Assembly (NCBI GenBank): GCA_900696485.1
Contig: CAADGG010000062.1
Coordinates: forward strand, 1-58,965
Direction of reading: 5' to 3'
DNA from: an uncultured Pseudomonadota bacterium
GTDB lineage: Bacteria; Myxococcota_A; UBA9160; PR03
Length of the DNA stretch: 58,965 nt
Of the stretch, positions 31,914 through 43,798 are shown one piece after another (positions within the stretch are counted from its first letter, which is position 1; each line of letters opens with the position of its first letter). The notes below the pieces were generated by a model. That model ran no database searches, was not told the origin of the DNA, and saw only the letters and a list, made by a program, of their open reading frames with translations. Made by a program: the position numbers and the translations under genes.

Positions 31914-32678
31914 CTATCCCGCGATCAGCATGCCGCCATCGACGGGCAGGATCTGGCCCGTCACGAGATCTGCGTCGGCGATCAGCGCGACGATGACGGT
32001 CGCGACATCCTCGGGATCACACACCCGGCCGAGGGGTGAGCGGGCTTCCATCGCTTGCTTGACCGCGTCGTAGGCGGCGCCGAGGCCGTCGCCGAGCCAG
32101 CGGCCGGTGATGAATCCCGGCGCCACCGCGTTCACGCGGATCTTCGGCCCCAGCGTGCGCGCCAGGATCACCGTGAGGATGTTCAGTCCCGCCTTCGACG
32201 CGCAGTAGGGGATCGAGCTGCCGATGCCGCCCACCCCGGCGACGCTCGAGACGTTGACGATCGCTCCGGCACCGGCTGCATCCATGGCGGGCTTGGCGGC
32301 GCGCGCCATCTGGAACGGGCCGATCAGGTTGACGCCGAGGATGTGCGACCAGTCCTCCACCGCAACACCGTCGAGGTTCGCGAGCGGAACGAAGACCGTG
32401 GTCCCGGCGTTGTTCACCAGCACGTCGAGGCGCCCGAGTTCGCGGACGGCCGTATCGACGAGGCGGCGACAGGCAGCGTCGTCGGCGACGTCCGCCTGGA
32501 CCGCGATCGCCCGCACGCCGAGCGCCGTGGCTTCGGCGGCGGTCTGTTCGGCTTCGGCCACGGAGCGGCTGTAGTTCACCGCGACCGAGCAGCCGCGCCT
32601 GGCGAGGGCGAGCGTCGTGGCACGGCCCACGCCGGTGCCGCCGCCGGTGACGATCGCCGCCTTGCCCTCGAGATCCAT
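31914..32678 (-). CDS. Short-chain dehydrogenase/reductase (FabG-like)
   Basis: The 254-residue classical SDR has the cofactor motif TGGGTGVG (residues 11-18), VNNAG near 88-92, the catalytic triad Ser145, Tyr158 and Lys162 (YCASK), and the C-terminal VTGQILPVDGGM. The fold and residues resemble 3-oxoacyl-ACP reductase FabG, but no fatty-acid genes are adjacent and the substrate is unknown. The ATG at 32678 starts MDLEGKAAIVTG. The TAG stop touches the 89-bp palindrome. Confidence 0.88.
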   Translation of the reverse strand: MDLEGKAAIVTGGGTGVGRATTLALARRGCSVAVNYSRSVAEAEQTAAEATALGVRAIAVQADVADDAACRRLVDTAVRELGRLDVLVNNAGTTVFVPLANLDGVAVEDWSHILGVNLIGPFQMARAAKPAMDAAGAGAIVNVSSVAGVGGIGSSIPYCASKAGLNILTVILARTLGPKIRVNAVAPGFITGRWLGDGLGAAYDAVKQAMEARSPLGRVCDPEDVATVIVALIADADLVTGQILPVDGGMLIAG

Positions 32679-32723
32679 CTCTTCCGCGTCCTTTCGCCGT
32701 CGCCCCACAGCCGGGCTGCGCAG

Positions 32724-32729
32724 TATAGT
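32724..32729 (+). promoter_or_regulatory. Candidate -10 (TATAGT) for the HTH/Zn-ribbon gene
   Basis: TATAGT sits in a GC-rich spacer between divergent genes, 32 nt before the ATG at 32761. GGAGGA, a good ribosome binding site, lies between them. No clear -35 is visible. Confidence 0.4.
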
Positions 32730-32760
32730 CAGCTCGGGCCGGAGGAAGCGCCAGCATGCG

Positions 32761-33105
32761 ATGACCGGGAACCCGGACGAGCACGACGACGACCCGCCCG
32801 GCATCGGCGCCGTCCGCACGCCTCGGCAGCAGCTTCGCGGCCTGCTGGGGCGCGAGACGCTGTCGTTCCGCGAACTGCGCGAGTGGCTGGGGCTCTCGGT
32901 CCGCCGCCTCGAAGAAGAACTCCGCCACGTGGAGCGCAGTGCTCGCGGGCGCGGCGAGCGGTTGTGGGTCGATCCGCCCCGCTGCCTGGCCTGCGACTTC
33001 GTGTTCCGCGACCGCCAAGCGCGCCATCTGCACGCGCCCGGCCGGTGCCCCGCCTGCCGCAGCGAGCGGATCACCGAGCCCCGATTCCGGCTCGAGCCGC
33101 GCTGA
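32761..33105 (+). CDS. Small HTH regulator fused to a zinc ribbon (COG3357-like)
   Basis: The 114-residue protein has a winged-helix-like N-terminal half (about residues 20-62, TPRQQLRGLLGRETLSFREL and WLGLSVRRLEEELRHVERS). A C-terminal zinc ribbon holds Cys75-x2-Cys78 and Cys96-x2-Cys99. This architecture is that of predicted transcriptional regulators best known from archaea and some bacteria. Targets are unknown. It stands alone, divergent from the SDR gene and 211 nt before hppA. Confidence 0.75.
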   Translation: MTGNPDEHDDDPPGIGAVRTPRQQLRGLLGRETLSFRELREWLGLSVRRLEEELRHVERSARGRGERLWVDPPRCLACDFVFRDRQARHLHAPGRCPACRSERITEPRFRLEPR

Positions 33106-33316
33106 TCCGGTGCCCGGCCCGAGCGGCGGGTGCCAGGGCCGTCGTCTTCCTCCTCGACCCGCCCACGGCGCGCCGGGGCTGAGGCTGGCAGACTCGCACT
33201 CCGCTCACTAGCTTGTGCCGCCGGCCGGGCTTCCCCCGCAGGGAACCAAAACTTTCGATTCGCAGCGATTGCGCGCTGCCCGCCATCTCCCGCGGGCCGC
33301 ACCAGGAGATGCTCGC

Positions 33317-35365
<2,049 letters not shown>

Positions 35366-35397
35366 TCGGCGCCTGACGGCAGCCAGCCCGAGGCCCC

Positions 35398-36807
35398 ATG
35401 AAGCCGACCGCGATCGGAGGCCCGGGGCCCGGGCGGGAGCGGGACGACACGGGTCGGGATCCCGGCGATCTCGATCGCCATCCGCGCGATCGATTGCGCC
35501 GGGAGCTTCGCCTCCGCGACGCCACATTCCTGGTGGTCGCCTCGGTGATCGGTTCCGGCATCTTCCTGACGCCGGGAGCGATTGCGGAACGGCTGCCCCA
35601 CGCCGGGTTGATCCTCGCGGTCTGGATGGCCGGAGGTCTGCTGTCCCTGGTCGGCGCACTCGCCAACGCCGAGCTCGGCGCGATGTTCCCGCACGCCGGC
35701 GGCGACTACGTCTATCTCCGCGAGGCCTTCCATCCGGGCGCCGGCTTCGTCATGGGCTGGCTGTCGTTCTTCGCGATCTTCACCGGCACGATCGCCACGC
35801 TCGCGGCGGGCTTCGCCGATGCCGTGCAGCCGTTCGTAACACTCGGCGAGGGGGGACGGCTCGGCCTCGCGGTCGCGGCGATCGCCGTGTTCTCGGCGCT
35901 CAACTACCTCGGGGTACGCACCAGCGCACGCTTCAACAACGTGCTGACCGGTGGCAAGGTGCTCGCCCTGGTGGCCTTCGTCGTGTTGACGCCGCTGCTC
36001 GGACGCGGAGACCCCGCCTCCCTGGGTCCCGTCTTCGCCGGCGTCTCGACGGTGTCGCTGGCCGGCTTCGGACTGGCGCTGTCCCCGGTGCTGTTCAGCT
36101 ATCTCGGCTGGAACGCCACCGTCTACGTGGCCAGCGAGATCCACGAGCCGCAACGCAACCTTCCGCGCTCGTTGTTCCTCGGCCTCGGCGTGTGCATCAC
36201 GGTGTACCTGGCCGTCAATCTCGCGTATCTGTACGCCATGCCGGTCGGCGTGATGCGCGGCGTCGACAACGTGGGCCAGGCGGCCGCCGAGGCGCTGTTC
36301 GGCGGGGCCGGCGCCACGGCGGTCGCGATCTTCATCGTGGCCTCGATCCTCGGAACGCTCAACGCGACCGTGCTGGTGGGGCCGCGCATCGCCTACGCGA
36401 TGGCCCTCGACGGGCGCTTCTTCGCCGGCGTGGACCGTGTCCACGCCGCGCACCACACCCCGCACGTGGCGATCCTGCTACAGGGCTTGGTGGCGGTGGC
36501 GCTGCTGCTCGCACTGCGGCGGTTTCCGAGCATTCTCGACTTCACGACCTTCGGCATCGTGCTGGCGACGTCGGCCGATACGCTCGCGTTGTTCGCGCTG
36601 CGCCGCCGGCAGCCGGCCCGGCATCGACCCTATCGGGCCTGGGGATATCCGGGACTGCCCGCGCTCTACCTGCTCGCGAACCTGGCGATCGCCGCCACGA
36701 TGATCCGCGGCCGGCCGACGGAGTCCCTGGCCTGTCTCGTCGTGACGGCGGCGGGCCTGCCGTTCTACTGGGCCTTCGGGCGTCGCGCGCGCAGCCGCGT
36801 CGCGTAG
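35398..36807 (+). CDS. APC-family amino acid permease
   Basis: The 469-residue protein has 12 predicted membrane segments after a hydrophilic start of about 40 residues. The first membrane segment carries VVASVIGSGIFLTPGAIAE, the GSGIF motif being typical of APC transporters. It is followed by AELGAMFPHAGGDYVYLREAF and SYLGWNATVYVASEIHEPQRNLPRSL. Substrates are probably amino acids, but the specificity cannot be read. It lies 32 nt after hppA, so it could share its transcript. Confidence 0.88.
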   Translation: MKPTAIGGPGPGRERDDTGRDPGDLDRHPRDRLRRELRLRDATFLVVASVIGSGIFLTPGAIAERLPHAGLILAVWMAGGLLSLVGALANAELGAMFPHAGGDYVYLREAFHPGAGFVMGWLSFFAIFTGTIATLAAGFADAVQPFVTLGEGGRLGLAVAAIAVFSALNYLGVRTSARFNNVLTGGKVLALVAFVVLTPLLGRGDPASLGPVFAGVSTVSLAGFGLALSPVLFSYLGWNATVYVASEIHEPQRNLPRSLFLGLGVCITVYLAVNLAYLYAMPVGVMRGVDNVGQAAAEALFGGAGATAVAIFIVASILGTLNATVLVGPRIAYAMALDGRFFAGVDRVHAAHHTPHVAILLQGLVAVALLLALRRFPSILDFTTFGIVLATSADTLALFALRRRQPARHRPYRAWGYPGLPALYLLANLAIAATMIRGRPTESLACLVVTAAGLPFYWAFGRRARSRVA

Positions 36808-36852
36808 CCGGCCGGGCCGGCCCGGCGCCGCCGAGGGGATTCGCGAGGCTCC

Positions 36853-36881
36853 TTGCCCCGGCTGGATTCTTCCAATAGCCT
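36853..36881 (+). promoter_or_regulatory. Candidate promoter of alaC-hom-thrC
   Basis: TTGCCC (36853-36858), a 17-nt spacer and TAGCCT (36876-36881) form a sigma-70 type pair. The -10 is identical to the one before pyrR. The predicted leader of roughly 140 nt contains the tandem repeat at 36907-36963. Confidence 0.4.
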
Positions 36882-36906
36882 TGCGCACTTAGCGCGCCGC
36901 GCCGAA

Positions 36907-36963
36907 AGCCCTCCCGAGAAAGCCCCTCCCGAGAACGCCCTCGCGAGAAGGCCCTCGCGAGAC
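36907..36963 (+). repeat. Four tandem 14-15 nt repeats in the alaC leader
   Basis: Four imperfect units follow one another at 36907, 36921, 36936 and 36950, each of the form nGCCC(C)TCsCGAGAn. The third and fourth contain the palindrome CTCGCGAG. The repeats lie between the promoter candidate and the alaC ATG and are probably non-coding. Confidence 0.75.
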
Positions 36964-37029
36964 CGGACGCCCCGGCTCCGGAGGTTTTCCCCGGCCCAGG
37001 CACCGCGGCGGCGGAGGGTCCACCGCACC

Positions 37030-38247
37030 ATGGCACTGACTCCCGGATCGATCATCCGGCACGACTTCCACAAGCTCAACCGACTGCCCCCCTACGTCTT
37101 CGCCGAGGTGATCGCGCTGATGTCGGCGGCACGCCGGGCCGGCGAAGACGTGATCGATCTCGGCATGGGCAATCCGGACCTGCCGACGCCGCGCCACGTC
37201 GTCGAGAAGATCTGCGAGGCCGCCCACAACCCGCGCAACCACCGCTACTCGGCCTCGCGCGGCCTGCCGAACCTGCGTGCGGCGATCACCGAGTGGTACC
37301 AGCGGGGCTACCAGGTCGCGCTCGATCCGGATCAAGAGGCGATCGCGACGATCGGTTCGAAGGAAGGCCTCGCCCACTTCATCCTGATGACGATCGGACC
37401 CGGGGACGTCGTCCTGTGTCCCGATCCGGCGTATCCGATCCACCAGTACTCGGTGATCATTGCGGGCGGCCAGCTCCGGACGGTGCCGCTCACGCCGGAC
37501 TGCGATTTCATCGCCAATCTCGAGACGGCGATGCGTCTGACCTGGCCGAAACCCAAGCTGCTGCTGCTCTCGTTTCCGGCCAATCCGACCAGCCAGGTGG
37601 TGGATCTCGCGTTCTTCGAACGGGTGATCGATTTCGCCCGCGAGAACGATCTGATGGTCGTCCACGACTTCGCCTATGCCGAGATCACGTATGACGGATA
37701 CCGCGCCCCGAGCATTCTCGAGGTCCCGGCGGCGCGCGAGATCGCGATCGAGTTCGGTTCGCTGAGCAAGAGCCATTCGATGGCGGGTTGGCGCGTCGGC
37801 TTCGCCGCCGGCAACCGCGACATGATCCACGCGCTCGGTCGGATCAAGAGCTATCTCGACTACGGGATGCCCGCTCCGATCCAGATCGGAGCGATCGTCG
37901 CGTTGCGCGGCCCGCAGGACTGCGTCGCCGAGGCGGTGTCTGTGTACCGCGAGCGTCGCGACGCGCTGATCGAAGGTCTCGCCGCGCCGGGAGAGGGCCA
38001 GTGGAAGATCGAGAAGCCGCTGGCGACGATGTTCGTGTGGGCGCCGATCCCGGAGCCATTGCGCGCACGAGGTTCGCTCGAGTTCTCGAAACGGCTGCTG
38101 GCGGAAGCGAAGGTGGCCGTCTCGCCGGGAATCGGATTCGGCGAGACCGGCGAGGGTTTCGTGCGCTTTGCGCTGGTCGAGAACCGGCACCGGATCCGGC
38201 AAGCCGTGCGCGGCATCCGGCGTTTCCTGCGCGAGGCGGGGGCGTGA
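37030..38247 (+). CDS. alaC: Class I/II aminotransferase, probably alanine transaminase (AlaC-like)
   Basis: The 405-residue fold-type I PLP enzyme starts with [19 protein letters not shown] and [15 protein letters not shown]. It has [15 protein letters not shown], the YAEITYDGY loop and PLP-Lys247 in [15 protein letters not shown]. The details match AlaC, glutamate-pyruvate aminotransferase. The order aminotransferase-hom-thrC is also found elsewhere in bacteria. It overlaps hom by 4 nt, which links alanine and threonine synthesis in one operon. Confidence 0.88.
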   Translation: MALTPGSIIRHDFHKLNRLPPYVFAEVIALMSAARRAGEDVIDLGMGNPDLPTPRHVVEKICEAAHNPRNHRYSASRGLPNLRAAITEWYQRGYQVALDPDQEAIATIGSKEGLAHFILMTIGPGDVVLCPDPAYPIHQYSVIIAGGQLRTVPLTPDCDFIANLETAMRLTWPKPKLLLLSFPANPTSQVVDLAFFERVIDFARENDLMVVHDFAYAEITYDGYRAPSILEVPAAREIAIEFGSLSKSHSMAGWRVGFAAGNRDMIHALGRIKSYLDYGMPAPIQIGAIVALRGPQDCVAEAVSVYRERRDALIEGLAAPGEGQWKIEKPLATMFVWAPIPEPLRARGSLEFSKRLLAEAKVAVSPGIGFGETGEGFVRFALVENRHRIRQAVRGIRRFLREAGA

Positions 38248-39587
38248 GCCAGGACGAGCGCGCCGCGGTGGGGCTCGGGGTCGGGCTGATCGGCTTCGGC
38301 ACCATCGGCACCGGGGTCGTCCGGGTGCTGCGGAAGAACGCCAGCTCGATCGCGGCACGCCTCGGCTTTCCGCTGCGGCTGGTCCGGATCGCCGACCTCG
38401 ATACCGAGCGGGATCGCGGCGTCGATCTCGGCGGCGTGCGGTTCGATGCCGATGCCGAGGCGCTGATCGACGATCCGGCCGTGGACCTCGTGGTGGAACT
38501 GATCGGCGGAATCGCCACGGCGCGGCGGCTGATCCTGCGCGCGCTCGAGCGCGGCAAGCCAGTGGTCACGGCGAACAAGGCCCTGCTGGCGCTACACGGC
38601 AAGGAGATCTTCGATGCCGGTCGTGCGCACGGCGCCGACGTGGCTTTCGAGGCCAGCGTCGGGGGCGGCATCCCGATCCTGCGCTCGTTGCGCGAGGGTC
38701 TGGCTGCCAATCGCATCCTGTCGGTGCGGGGCATCATCAACGGCACCACCAACTACGTGCTCACCGAGATGGAGAAGAGTGGCGAGCCTTTCGAGGTCGT
38801 CCTGAAGCGTGCGCAGGAGCTCGGTTACGCCGAGGCGGATCCCGCTTTCGACATCGACGGCGTCGATGCCGCGCACAAGATCACGCTCCTCGCGGCCATG
38901 GCGTTCGGCGCCGAACTGACGGCCGAGGAAGTCCCGACCGAGGGGATCCGGGCCGTGACCGGCACCGACATCGAGAGCGCCGAGGAACTCGGCTATCGGA
39001 TCAAGCTGCTCGGCATCACCAAGCTGCATGCCGAGGAGGCCGGTGAACGGATCGAGGTCCGCGTGCACCCGACGATGATTCCGTCGGAATCCCTGCTCGC
39101 GAAGGTGGACGGCGCGATGAACGCGATCGCCGTGCACGGGGACGCGGTGGGTCCGACGCTGTTCTACGGGGCGGGGGCGGGGGAGCTGCCGACCGCCAGC
39201 GCCGTGATCGGCGATCTGATGGAGCTGGCCCGCGAGGTACGACGCGGCAGCAACAGCCGGGTCGCCCCGCTTTCGTTCCTGCCGGAGTCGTTGCTCCCGA
39301 AGCCGATCTTTCCGCTCGGCGAGCTGTTCGGACGCTGCTATCTCCGCTTCAGCGCCCTGGACCGGGGCGGGGTGCTGGCGCTCATCACCGGAGCGCTCGG
39401 CGAGCACGGGGTCTCGATCGAGTCGGTGCTCCAGAAGGGGCGGGGGCATCCAGGAGAATCGGTGCCGATCGTGGTCCTCACCCATCCAGTTCGAGAATCG
39501 GCGGTCCGGCGCGCGCTCGAGAAGATCGACGCAAGCCGTGCGCTGACGGCGCCGACCCGGCTGATCCGCATCGAGGAGGACCTGTGA
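38244..39587 (+). CDS. hom: Homoserine dehydrogenase with C-terminal ACT domain
   Basis: This monofunctional 447-residue enzyme reduces aspartate semialdehyde to homoserine. The NAD(P) motif [13 protein letters not shown] lies at residues 14-26. The catalytic region has [19 protein letters not shown] residues ([15 protein letters not shown]) and [17 protein letters not shown]. The ACT domain (about 370-447, [20 protein letters not shown]) suggests feedback by threonine. The GTG start overlaps the alaC stop and the stop overlaps the thrC start. Confidence 0.96.
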   Translation: MSQDERAAVGLGVGLIGFGTIGTGVVRVLRKNASSIAARLGFPLRLVRIADLDTERDRGVDLGGVRFDADAEALIDDPAVDLVVELIGGIATARRLILRALERGKPVVTANKALLALHGKEIFDAGRAHGADVAFEASVGGGIPILRSLREGLAANRILSVRGIINGTTNYVLTEMEKSGEPFEVVLKRAQELGYAEADPAFDIDGVDAAHKITLLAAMAFGAELTAEEVPTEGIRAVTGTDIESAEELGYRIKLLGITKLHAEEAGERIEVRVHPTMIPSESLLAKVDGAMNAIAVHGDAVGPTLFYGAGAGELPTASAVIGDLMELAREVRRGSNSRVAPLSFLPESLLPKPIFPLGELFGRCYLRFSALDRGGVLALITGALGEHGVSIESVLQKGRGHPGESVPIVVLTHPVRESAVRRALEKIDASRALTAPTRLIRIEEDL

Positions 39588-40987
39588 CCAAGAGCCCTTC
39601 GGGCCGCTCGACGAAGGTCCGGCATCGCGCCTGGTTCGAGTCCTTGCACGATCCGTCCGAGCGCTATGGACTCGACGAGGTGGTCTATACCTCGAGAGAC
39701 GGCGGCCTCCTCCAGGTCGTCCACGATCTCGACGAGCTGCGCAAGACGTCGGCGGCGAAGTGGCGGCGCCTGTTCGAGGAACGCGCGCACAAGAACGACT
39801 GGCCCTACGGTTCCGGCGTCTGGGGCAAGAAGGAGTGGGTCTGTCCGGAGATCGACCACGCGAACGTCGTGTCGATGTACGAAGGACACTCCAACCTGTT
39901 CTGGGCCGAGCGCTACGGCCGTCAGCTTGGTCTCGACGAACTGTGGATCAAGCAATGCGGGAACTCGCACACGGGATCCTTCAAGGACCTCGGGATGACC
40001 GTCCTGGTGTCGATGGTGAAGGAGATGCGTGCGCGCGGCCAGGACATTCCGGCCGTCGCCTGCGCGTCGACCGGCGATACCTCGGCGGCGCTGTCGGCCT
40101 ACGCGGCCGCGGCCGGCATTCCGGCGATCGTGTTCCTCCCGCGCGGGAAGATCTCGGTGGCGCCACTGATCCAGCCGGTGGCGAACGGCGCGATCGTGTT
40201 CGCCCTCGATACGGACTTCGACGGCTGCATGGAGATCGTGAAGCAGGTGGCTGAACGCGACGGCGTGTATCTGGCGAACTCGATGAACAGCCTGCGGATC
40301 GAGGGCCAGAAGACGGTGGGGATCGAGATCGTCCAGCAGCTCGACTGGGAGGTGCCGGACTGGATCGTGATCCCGGGTGGCAATCTCGGCAACGTGTCGG
40401 CGCTGGCAAAGGGTCTCGACATGATGCTCGAGCTCGGCTTGGTGTCGCGCAAGCCGCGCATCGTCTGCGCCCAGGCGGAGGCGGCGAATCCGCTCTATCT
40501 CTCGTTCCTGCGCGACTTCCGTGTCTTCGAGCCGATCGCTGCCCGGCCCACGCTCGCGAGCGCGATCCAGATCGGGAACCCGGTCTCGATCGAGAAGGCG
40601 ATCGATGCGATCCGGCGCTACGACGGCATCGTCGAGCAGGCCAGCGAGCCCGAGATCGCGGAGGCCTGCGCGCATGCCGATCGCACCGGTCTCTTCAACT
40701 GCCCGCATACGGGCGTGGCGTTGGCCGCGACGGCCAAGCTGGTGCGGCGCGGGGTGATCCGGGCGCAGGATCGCGTGGTGGTGATCTCGACGGCTCATGG
40801 ACTCAAGTTCGTCGACTTCAAAGTGAAATATCACTCGATGACGCTCGAGGGAATCCCCTCCGAGCAGCCGAATCCGCCGATCGAGCTACCGGCTCGCTAC
40901 GAGACCGTGCGCGACGAGATGCGGCGCCAGATCGAGCTCCGTGCGCTCGCGGCGAGCGACGAACCGCGTCGATCGCCGCGGCCCTGA
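39584..40987 (+). CDS. thrC: Threonine synthase
   Basis: The 467-residue PLP enzyme turns O-phosphohomoserine into threonine. Lys134 in [11 protein letters not shown] is the PLP lysine; [20 protein letters not shown] and [15 protein letters not shown] form the cofactor pocket. thrB (homoserine kinase) is not in this cluster and must lie elsewhere if the pathway is complete. The GTG start overlaps hom by 4 nt. Confidence 0.95.
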   Translation: MTKSPSGRSTKVRHRAWFESLHDPSERYGLDEVVYTSRDGGLLQVVHDLDELRKTSAAKWRRLFEERAHKNDWPYGSGVWGKKEWVCPEIDHANVVSMYEGHSNLFWAERYGRQLGLDELWIKQCGNSHTGSFKDLGMTVLVSMVKEMRARGQDIPAVACASTGDTSAALSAYAAAAGIPAIVFLPRGKISVAPLIQPVANGAIVFALDTDFDGCMEIVKQVAERDGVYLANSMNSLRIEGQKTVGIEIVQQLDWEVPDWIVIPGGNLGNVSALAKGLDMMLELGLVSRKPRIVCAQAEAANPLYLSFLRDFRVFEPIAARPTLASAIQIGNPVSIEKAIDAIRRYDGIVEQASEPEIAEACAHADRTGLFNCPHTGVALAATAKLVRRGVIRAQDRVVVISTAHGLKFVDFKVKYHSMTLEGIPSEQPNPPIELPARYETVRDEMRRQIELRALAASDEPRRSPRP

Positions 40988-40999
40988 CCAGGAGCGCCC

Positions 41000-41617
41000 G
41001 TGTTCACCGGCATCGTCGAAGAAGTCGGGCGAATCGTCTACGTCCGACCCGAAGGCGAGAAGACGCGCTTGTGCATCGAGGCGAAGCGGGTGGCCGAGGG
41101 CGTGGCGCTCGGCGCCAGCATCGCGGTCAACGGGGCCTGCCTGACGGTGGTCGACGTCACTGGCACGGAGTTGGTGTTCGAGGCCGTTCGCGAGACGCTG
41201 GATCGGACCTCGCTCGGCAGGCTGCGCACGGGCTCACGGGTGAATCTCGAACGAGCCCTGCGCGCGGACGGGCGACTCGACGGGCACATCGTCCAGGGAC
41301 ACGTCGACGACCTCGGTCGCGTCGGCGCGCTGGAACGGCGCGGCGAGGACGTCCGCCTCGTCATCGAGTGCCGGCGCGAGCTGGCGCAGCAGCTGGTGCC
41401 GAAAGGCTCCGTTGCGATCGACGGGGTGTCCCTGACCATCGCGAAGCTCTCGGACGCCGGCTTCGAGGTGGCGCTGATCCCGCATACCCTCGCCGCGACG
41501 AACCTGGGCGACCGCGAGGCCGGGGACCCGGTGAACCTCGAGGCCGACGTGCTCGGGAAGTACGTGCTGCGCTACCTCGAGCGCCTGACCGGCGCGGGAC
41601 TGTCGCGCCCGTCCTGA
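41000..41617 (+). CDS. ribE: Riboflavin synthase alpha subunit
   Basis: The 205-residue protein has two lumazine-binding repeats. The first begins MFTGIVEEVG and contains VNGACLTV. The second follows LDGHIVQGHVDDLG with VAIDGVSLTIAKL. It dismutates two 6,7-dimethyl-8-ribityllumazines to riboflavin. No other rib gene is nearby, so it is separated from its usual partners; it lies 12 nt after thrC and is probably co-transcribed. The GTG start follows CCAGGAG. Confidence 0.95.
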   Translation: MFTGIVEEVGRIVYVRPEGEKTRLCIEAKRVAEGVALGASIAVNGACLTVVDVTGTELVFEAVRETLDRTSLGRLRTGSRVNLERALRADGRLDGHIVQGHVDDLGRVGALERRGEDVRLVIECRRELAQQLVPKGSVAIDGVSLTIAKLSDAGFEVALIPHTLAATNLGDREAGDPVNLEADVLGKYVLRYLERLTGAGLSRPS

Positions 41618-41718
41618 GCTGCGGAGAGAGCCGCGGAGCGGGCCGGATCGTGGAGCCGCAATTCCGCGCGGGCTATCGTAGGACTTCCCCGAAATCGTTC
41701 AGGAGCGCGGAGAAACCG

Positions 41719-42420
41719 GTGAATCGCATCCTCGACCTCACGACGTCCTTCGCCGCCTCCGGCGCCCGGCTCTTCGCCGGGCTTCGCGTCGAGGCGCTCG
41801 GGCCGCGGCCCGAGCGGCCGCTCGAACTCTACGAGTTCGAAGCCTGTCCGTACTGCCGCAAGGTCCGCGAGGCGTTGACCGCACTCGATCTCGACGCCGA
41901 GATCCGGCCGTGTCCCAAGAGAGGAGCGCGCTTCCGCCCCTTCGTTCGCGAACACGGCGGCAAGGAGCAGTTCCCGTACCTCGTGGATCCGAACACCGGC
42001 AAGGCTCTGTACGAATCCGCCGAGATCGTGCGCTACCTGTTCGCGACCTATGGGACGGGGGCCCCCCCGCTGCTCTACGCGGTCGGGCCGCTGGTCGACC
42101 TGGGCGCGATGCTGGCGAGCGCCCTGCGGCCGGGCCGCGGGGCTCACGCCGAGCCTTCCCGCGCGCCACGCCAACCGCTCGAGCTGTGGAGCTTCGAGGC
42201 GTCGCCGTTCTGCCGGATCGTGCGCGAGAAGCTGAGCACGCTCGAGCTTCCGTACCGGCTTCACAACCTGGGCAAGAGCAGCCCGGGGCGCCCGGCCTTC
42301 GAGCGCCGGGCCGGTCGGATCCAGGTTCCGTTCCTCGTGGATCCCAACACCAACGTCGAGATGTTCGAATCCTCCGACATCGTCCACTACCTCGACGCGA
42401 CGTACGGCGGCGTCGCCTGA
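41719..42420 (+). CDS. Tandem glutathione S-transferase N-terminal (glutaredoxin-like) domain protein
   Basis: The 233-residue protein consists of two successive thioredoxin-fold GST-N domains. The first (about residues 35-112) has CPYC at 43-46 and the cis-Pro element QFPYLVDPNTG; the second (about 153-230) has SPFC at 162-165 and QVPFLVDPNT. No C-terminal helical GST domain follows either one. The first domain could do dithiol glutaredoxin chemistry, while the second keeps only the last Cys. The GTG start has GGAG upstream; TATCGT at 41674 is a possible -10. Confidence 0.82.
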   Translation: MNRILDLTTSFAASGARLFAGLRVEALGPRPERPLELYEFEACPYCRKVREALTALDLDAEIRPCPKRGARFRPFVREHGGKEQFPYLVDPNTGKALYESAEIVRYLFATYGTGAPPLLYAVGPLVDLGAMLASALRPGRGAHAEPSRAPRQPLELWSFEASPFCRIVREKLSTLELPYRLHNLGKSSPGRPAFERRAGRIQVPFLVDPNTNVEMFESSDIVHYLDATYGGVA

Positions 42421-42439
42421 GGGCACGCTCGGCGTTCGA

Positions 42440-43798
42440 TCAGAGCAGGTGATCCAGCGCGAGCGTCGCAATTCCCAGGAACGAGAGGAACCCGACGGCG
42501 TCGGTAAAGGTCGTGACGATCACGCCCGAGCCGAGCGCGGGGTCCTGCCCGAGTGCTTTCAGGACCAGCGGGACGCCGGCGCCGGACAGGCTGGCGACGG
42601 TCATGCTGACGACGATCGCGGCGAACACCACCGCCCCCATCACGGGGCTGGTGCCCCACCAGCTCGCGATGAGCGCCGCGGCGCCCCCCGTCGCGGCGCC
42701 GACCAGCAATCCGACCAGCGACTGGTTGACCACGGCGCGGCCCGCCGACGACAGCTCCGCCTCGCCGAGCGCGATCCCGCGAGCCACGACCGTCAGCGCC
42801 TGGATGCCGGCATTGCCGGCCATCCCGGCGACGACCGGCATGAATACCGCGAGCAGCACCACCTGCTCGATGGCGCGCTCGAACAGTCCGACGACTCCCG
42901 CGGCGAGGAAACACGTCGCGAGGTTGATCACCATCCAGGGCAGGCGCTTGCGGACCGACAGCAGGACCGGGCTGTAGATGTGCTCTTCCTCGTGCAGGCC
43001 GGCGAGACGGTAGATGTCCTCGGTGGCCTCTTCGCGGATCACGTCGATCACGTCGTCGACGGTGATGACGCCCAACATGTGGTCGTCTTCGTCTGTCACC
43101 GGGAGCGCCAGCAGGTTGTAGCGGGCGACGATCGCCGCCGCCTGCTCCTGATCGGTGTCGGCCCGAACGCGGATGGCGTCGGGAATCATCAGCTCGCCGC
43201 AGCGGCGCTCCGGTGCGGAGGTCACGAGGCGCCGGATCGGGACCACGCCACGCAGCCGGCCCTCGTCATCGACCACGTACAGATACAGAACCGACTCGGC
43301 ATCCTGATCCGCACCGCGCGCGCGCACGAAATCGATGGCCTCCTGGGCCGTCATCTTCGCGTCGAGGGCGACGAAGTCCGTCGTCATCACGCGCCCCGCG
43401 CTCCGTTCCGGATAGAGCTCGATCTGGCGCAGGTGCGCCTTGGACTCTTCGGGGAGGTGCGCGATCACGGCCTCGCGACGTTCGCCCGGCAGCTCGGTCA
43501 CGAGATGTGCCAGGTCATCGGCGGGGAGCTGCGCGAGAACGGTACCGAGTCGCTCGTCACCGACGGCGTCGACGACCCGGCGAAACAGGTCCGGCGGGAG
43601 TTCCGAGAGCATCTCGGCGGCGCGTTGGTGCGCGAACAGGATCTCGAGCACGGTTTCGATCTCGTCGGGCTCGAGATCCGACAGCAACGGCCCGAAGTCC
43701 GCGGCGTGGATGCGCGCGAGCAGCCGTTCGGCGCGGCGGCGCAGGCCGCTGGCCAATAGTCGTCGCAGAATGCGCGCCGTGAGTTCCGGGGCTGCCAT
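42440..43798 (-). CDS. mgtE: MgtE-family magnesium transporter
   Basis: The 452-residue protein has the MgtE layout: an N-terminal superhelical domain (about 1-125), paired CBS domains (about 130-250, MTTDFVALDAKMTAQEAIDF, then VTDEDDHMLGVITVDDVIDV) and five membrane segments (about 280-452) with GMAGNAGIQALTVVARGIALGE. The cytosolic domains gate the channel in response to Mg2+. The ATG at 43798 starts MAAPELTAR; a further upstream Met would add ten residues. It converges on the GST-like gene with a 19-nt gap. Confidence 0.94.
   Translation of the reverse strand: MAAPELTARILRRLLASGLRRRAERLLARIHAADFGPLLSDLEPDEIETVLEILFAHQRAAEMLSELPPDLFRRVVDAVGDERLGTVLAQLPADDLAHLVTELPGERREAVIAHLPEESKAHLRQIELYPERSAGRVMTTDFVALDAKMTAQEAIDFVRARGADQDAESVLYLYVVDDEGRLRGVVPIRRLVTSAPERRCGELMIPDAIRVRADTDQEQAAAIVARYNLLALPVTDEDDHMLGVITVDDVIDVIREEATEDIYRLAGLHEEEHIYSPVLLSVRKRLPWMVINLATCFLAAGVVGLFERAIEQVVLLAVFMPVVAGMAGNAGIQALTVVARGIALGEAELSSAGRAVVNQSLVGLLVGAATGGAAALIASWWGTSPVMGAVVFAAIVVSMTVASLSGAGVPLVLKALGQDPALGSGVIVTTFTDAVGFLSFLGIATLALDHLL

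Noticed and set aside
36542..37036. Minus-strand frame with pentapeptide-like [14 protein letters not shown] repeats
   Set aside because: The pattern comes from the tandem DNA repeats in the alaC leader; most of the frame lies antisense to the permease gene.
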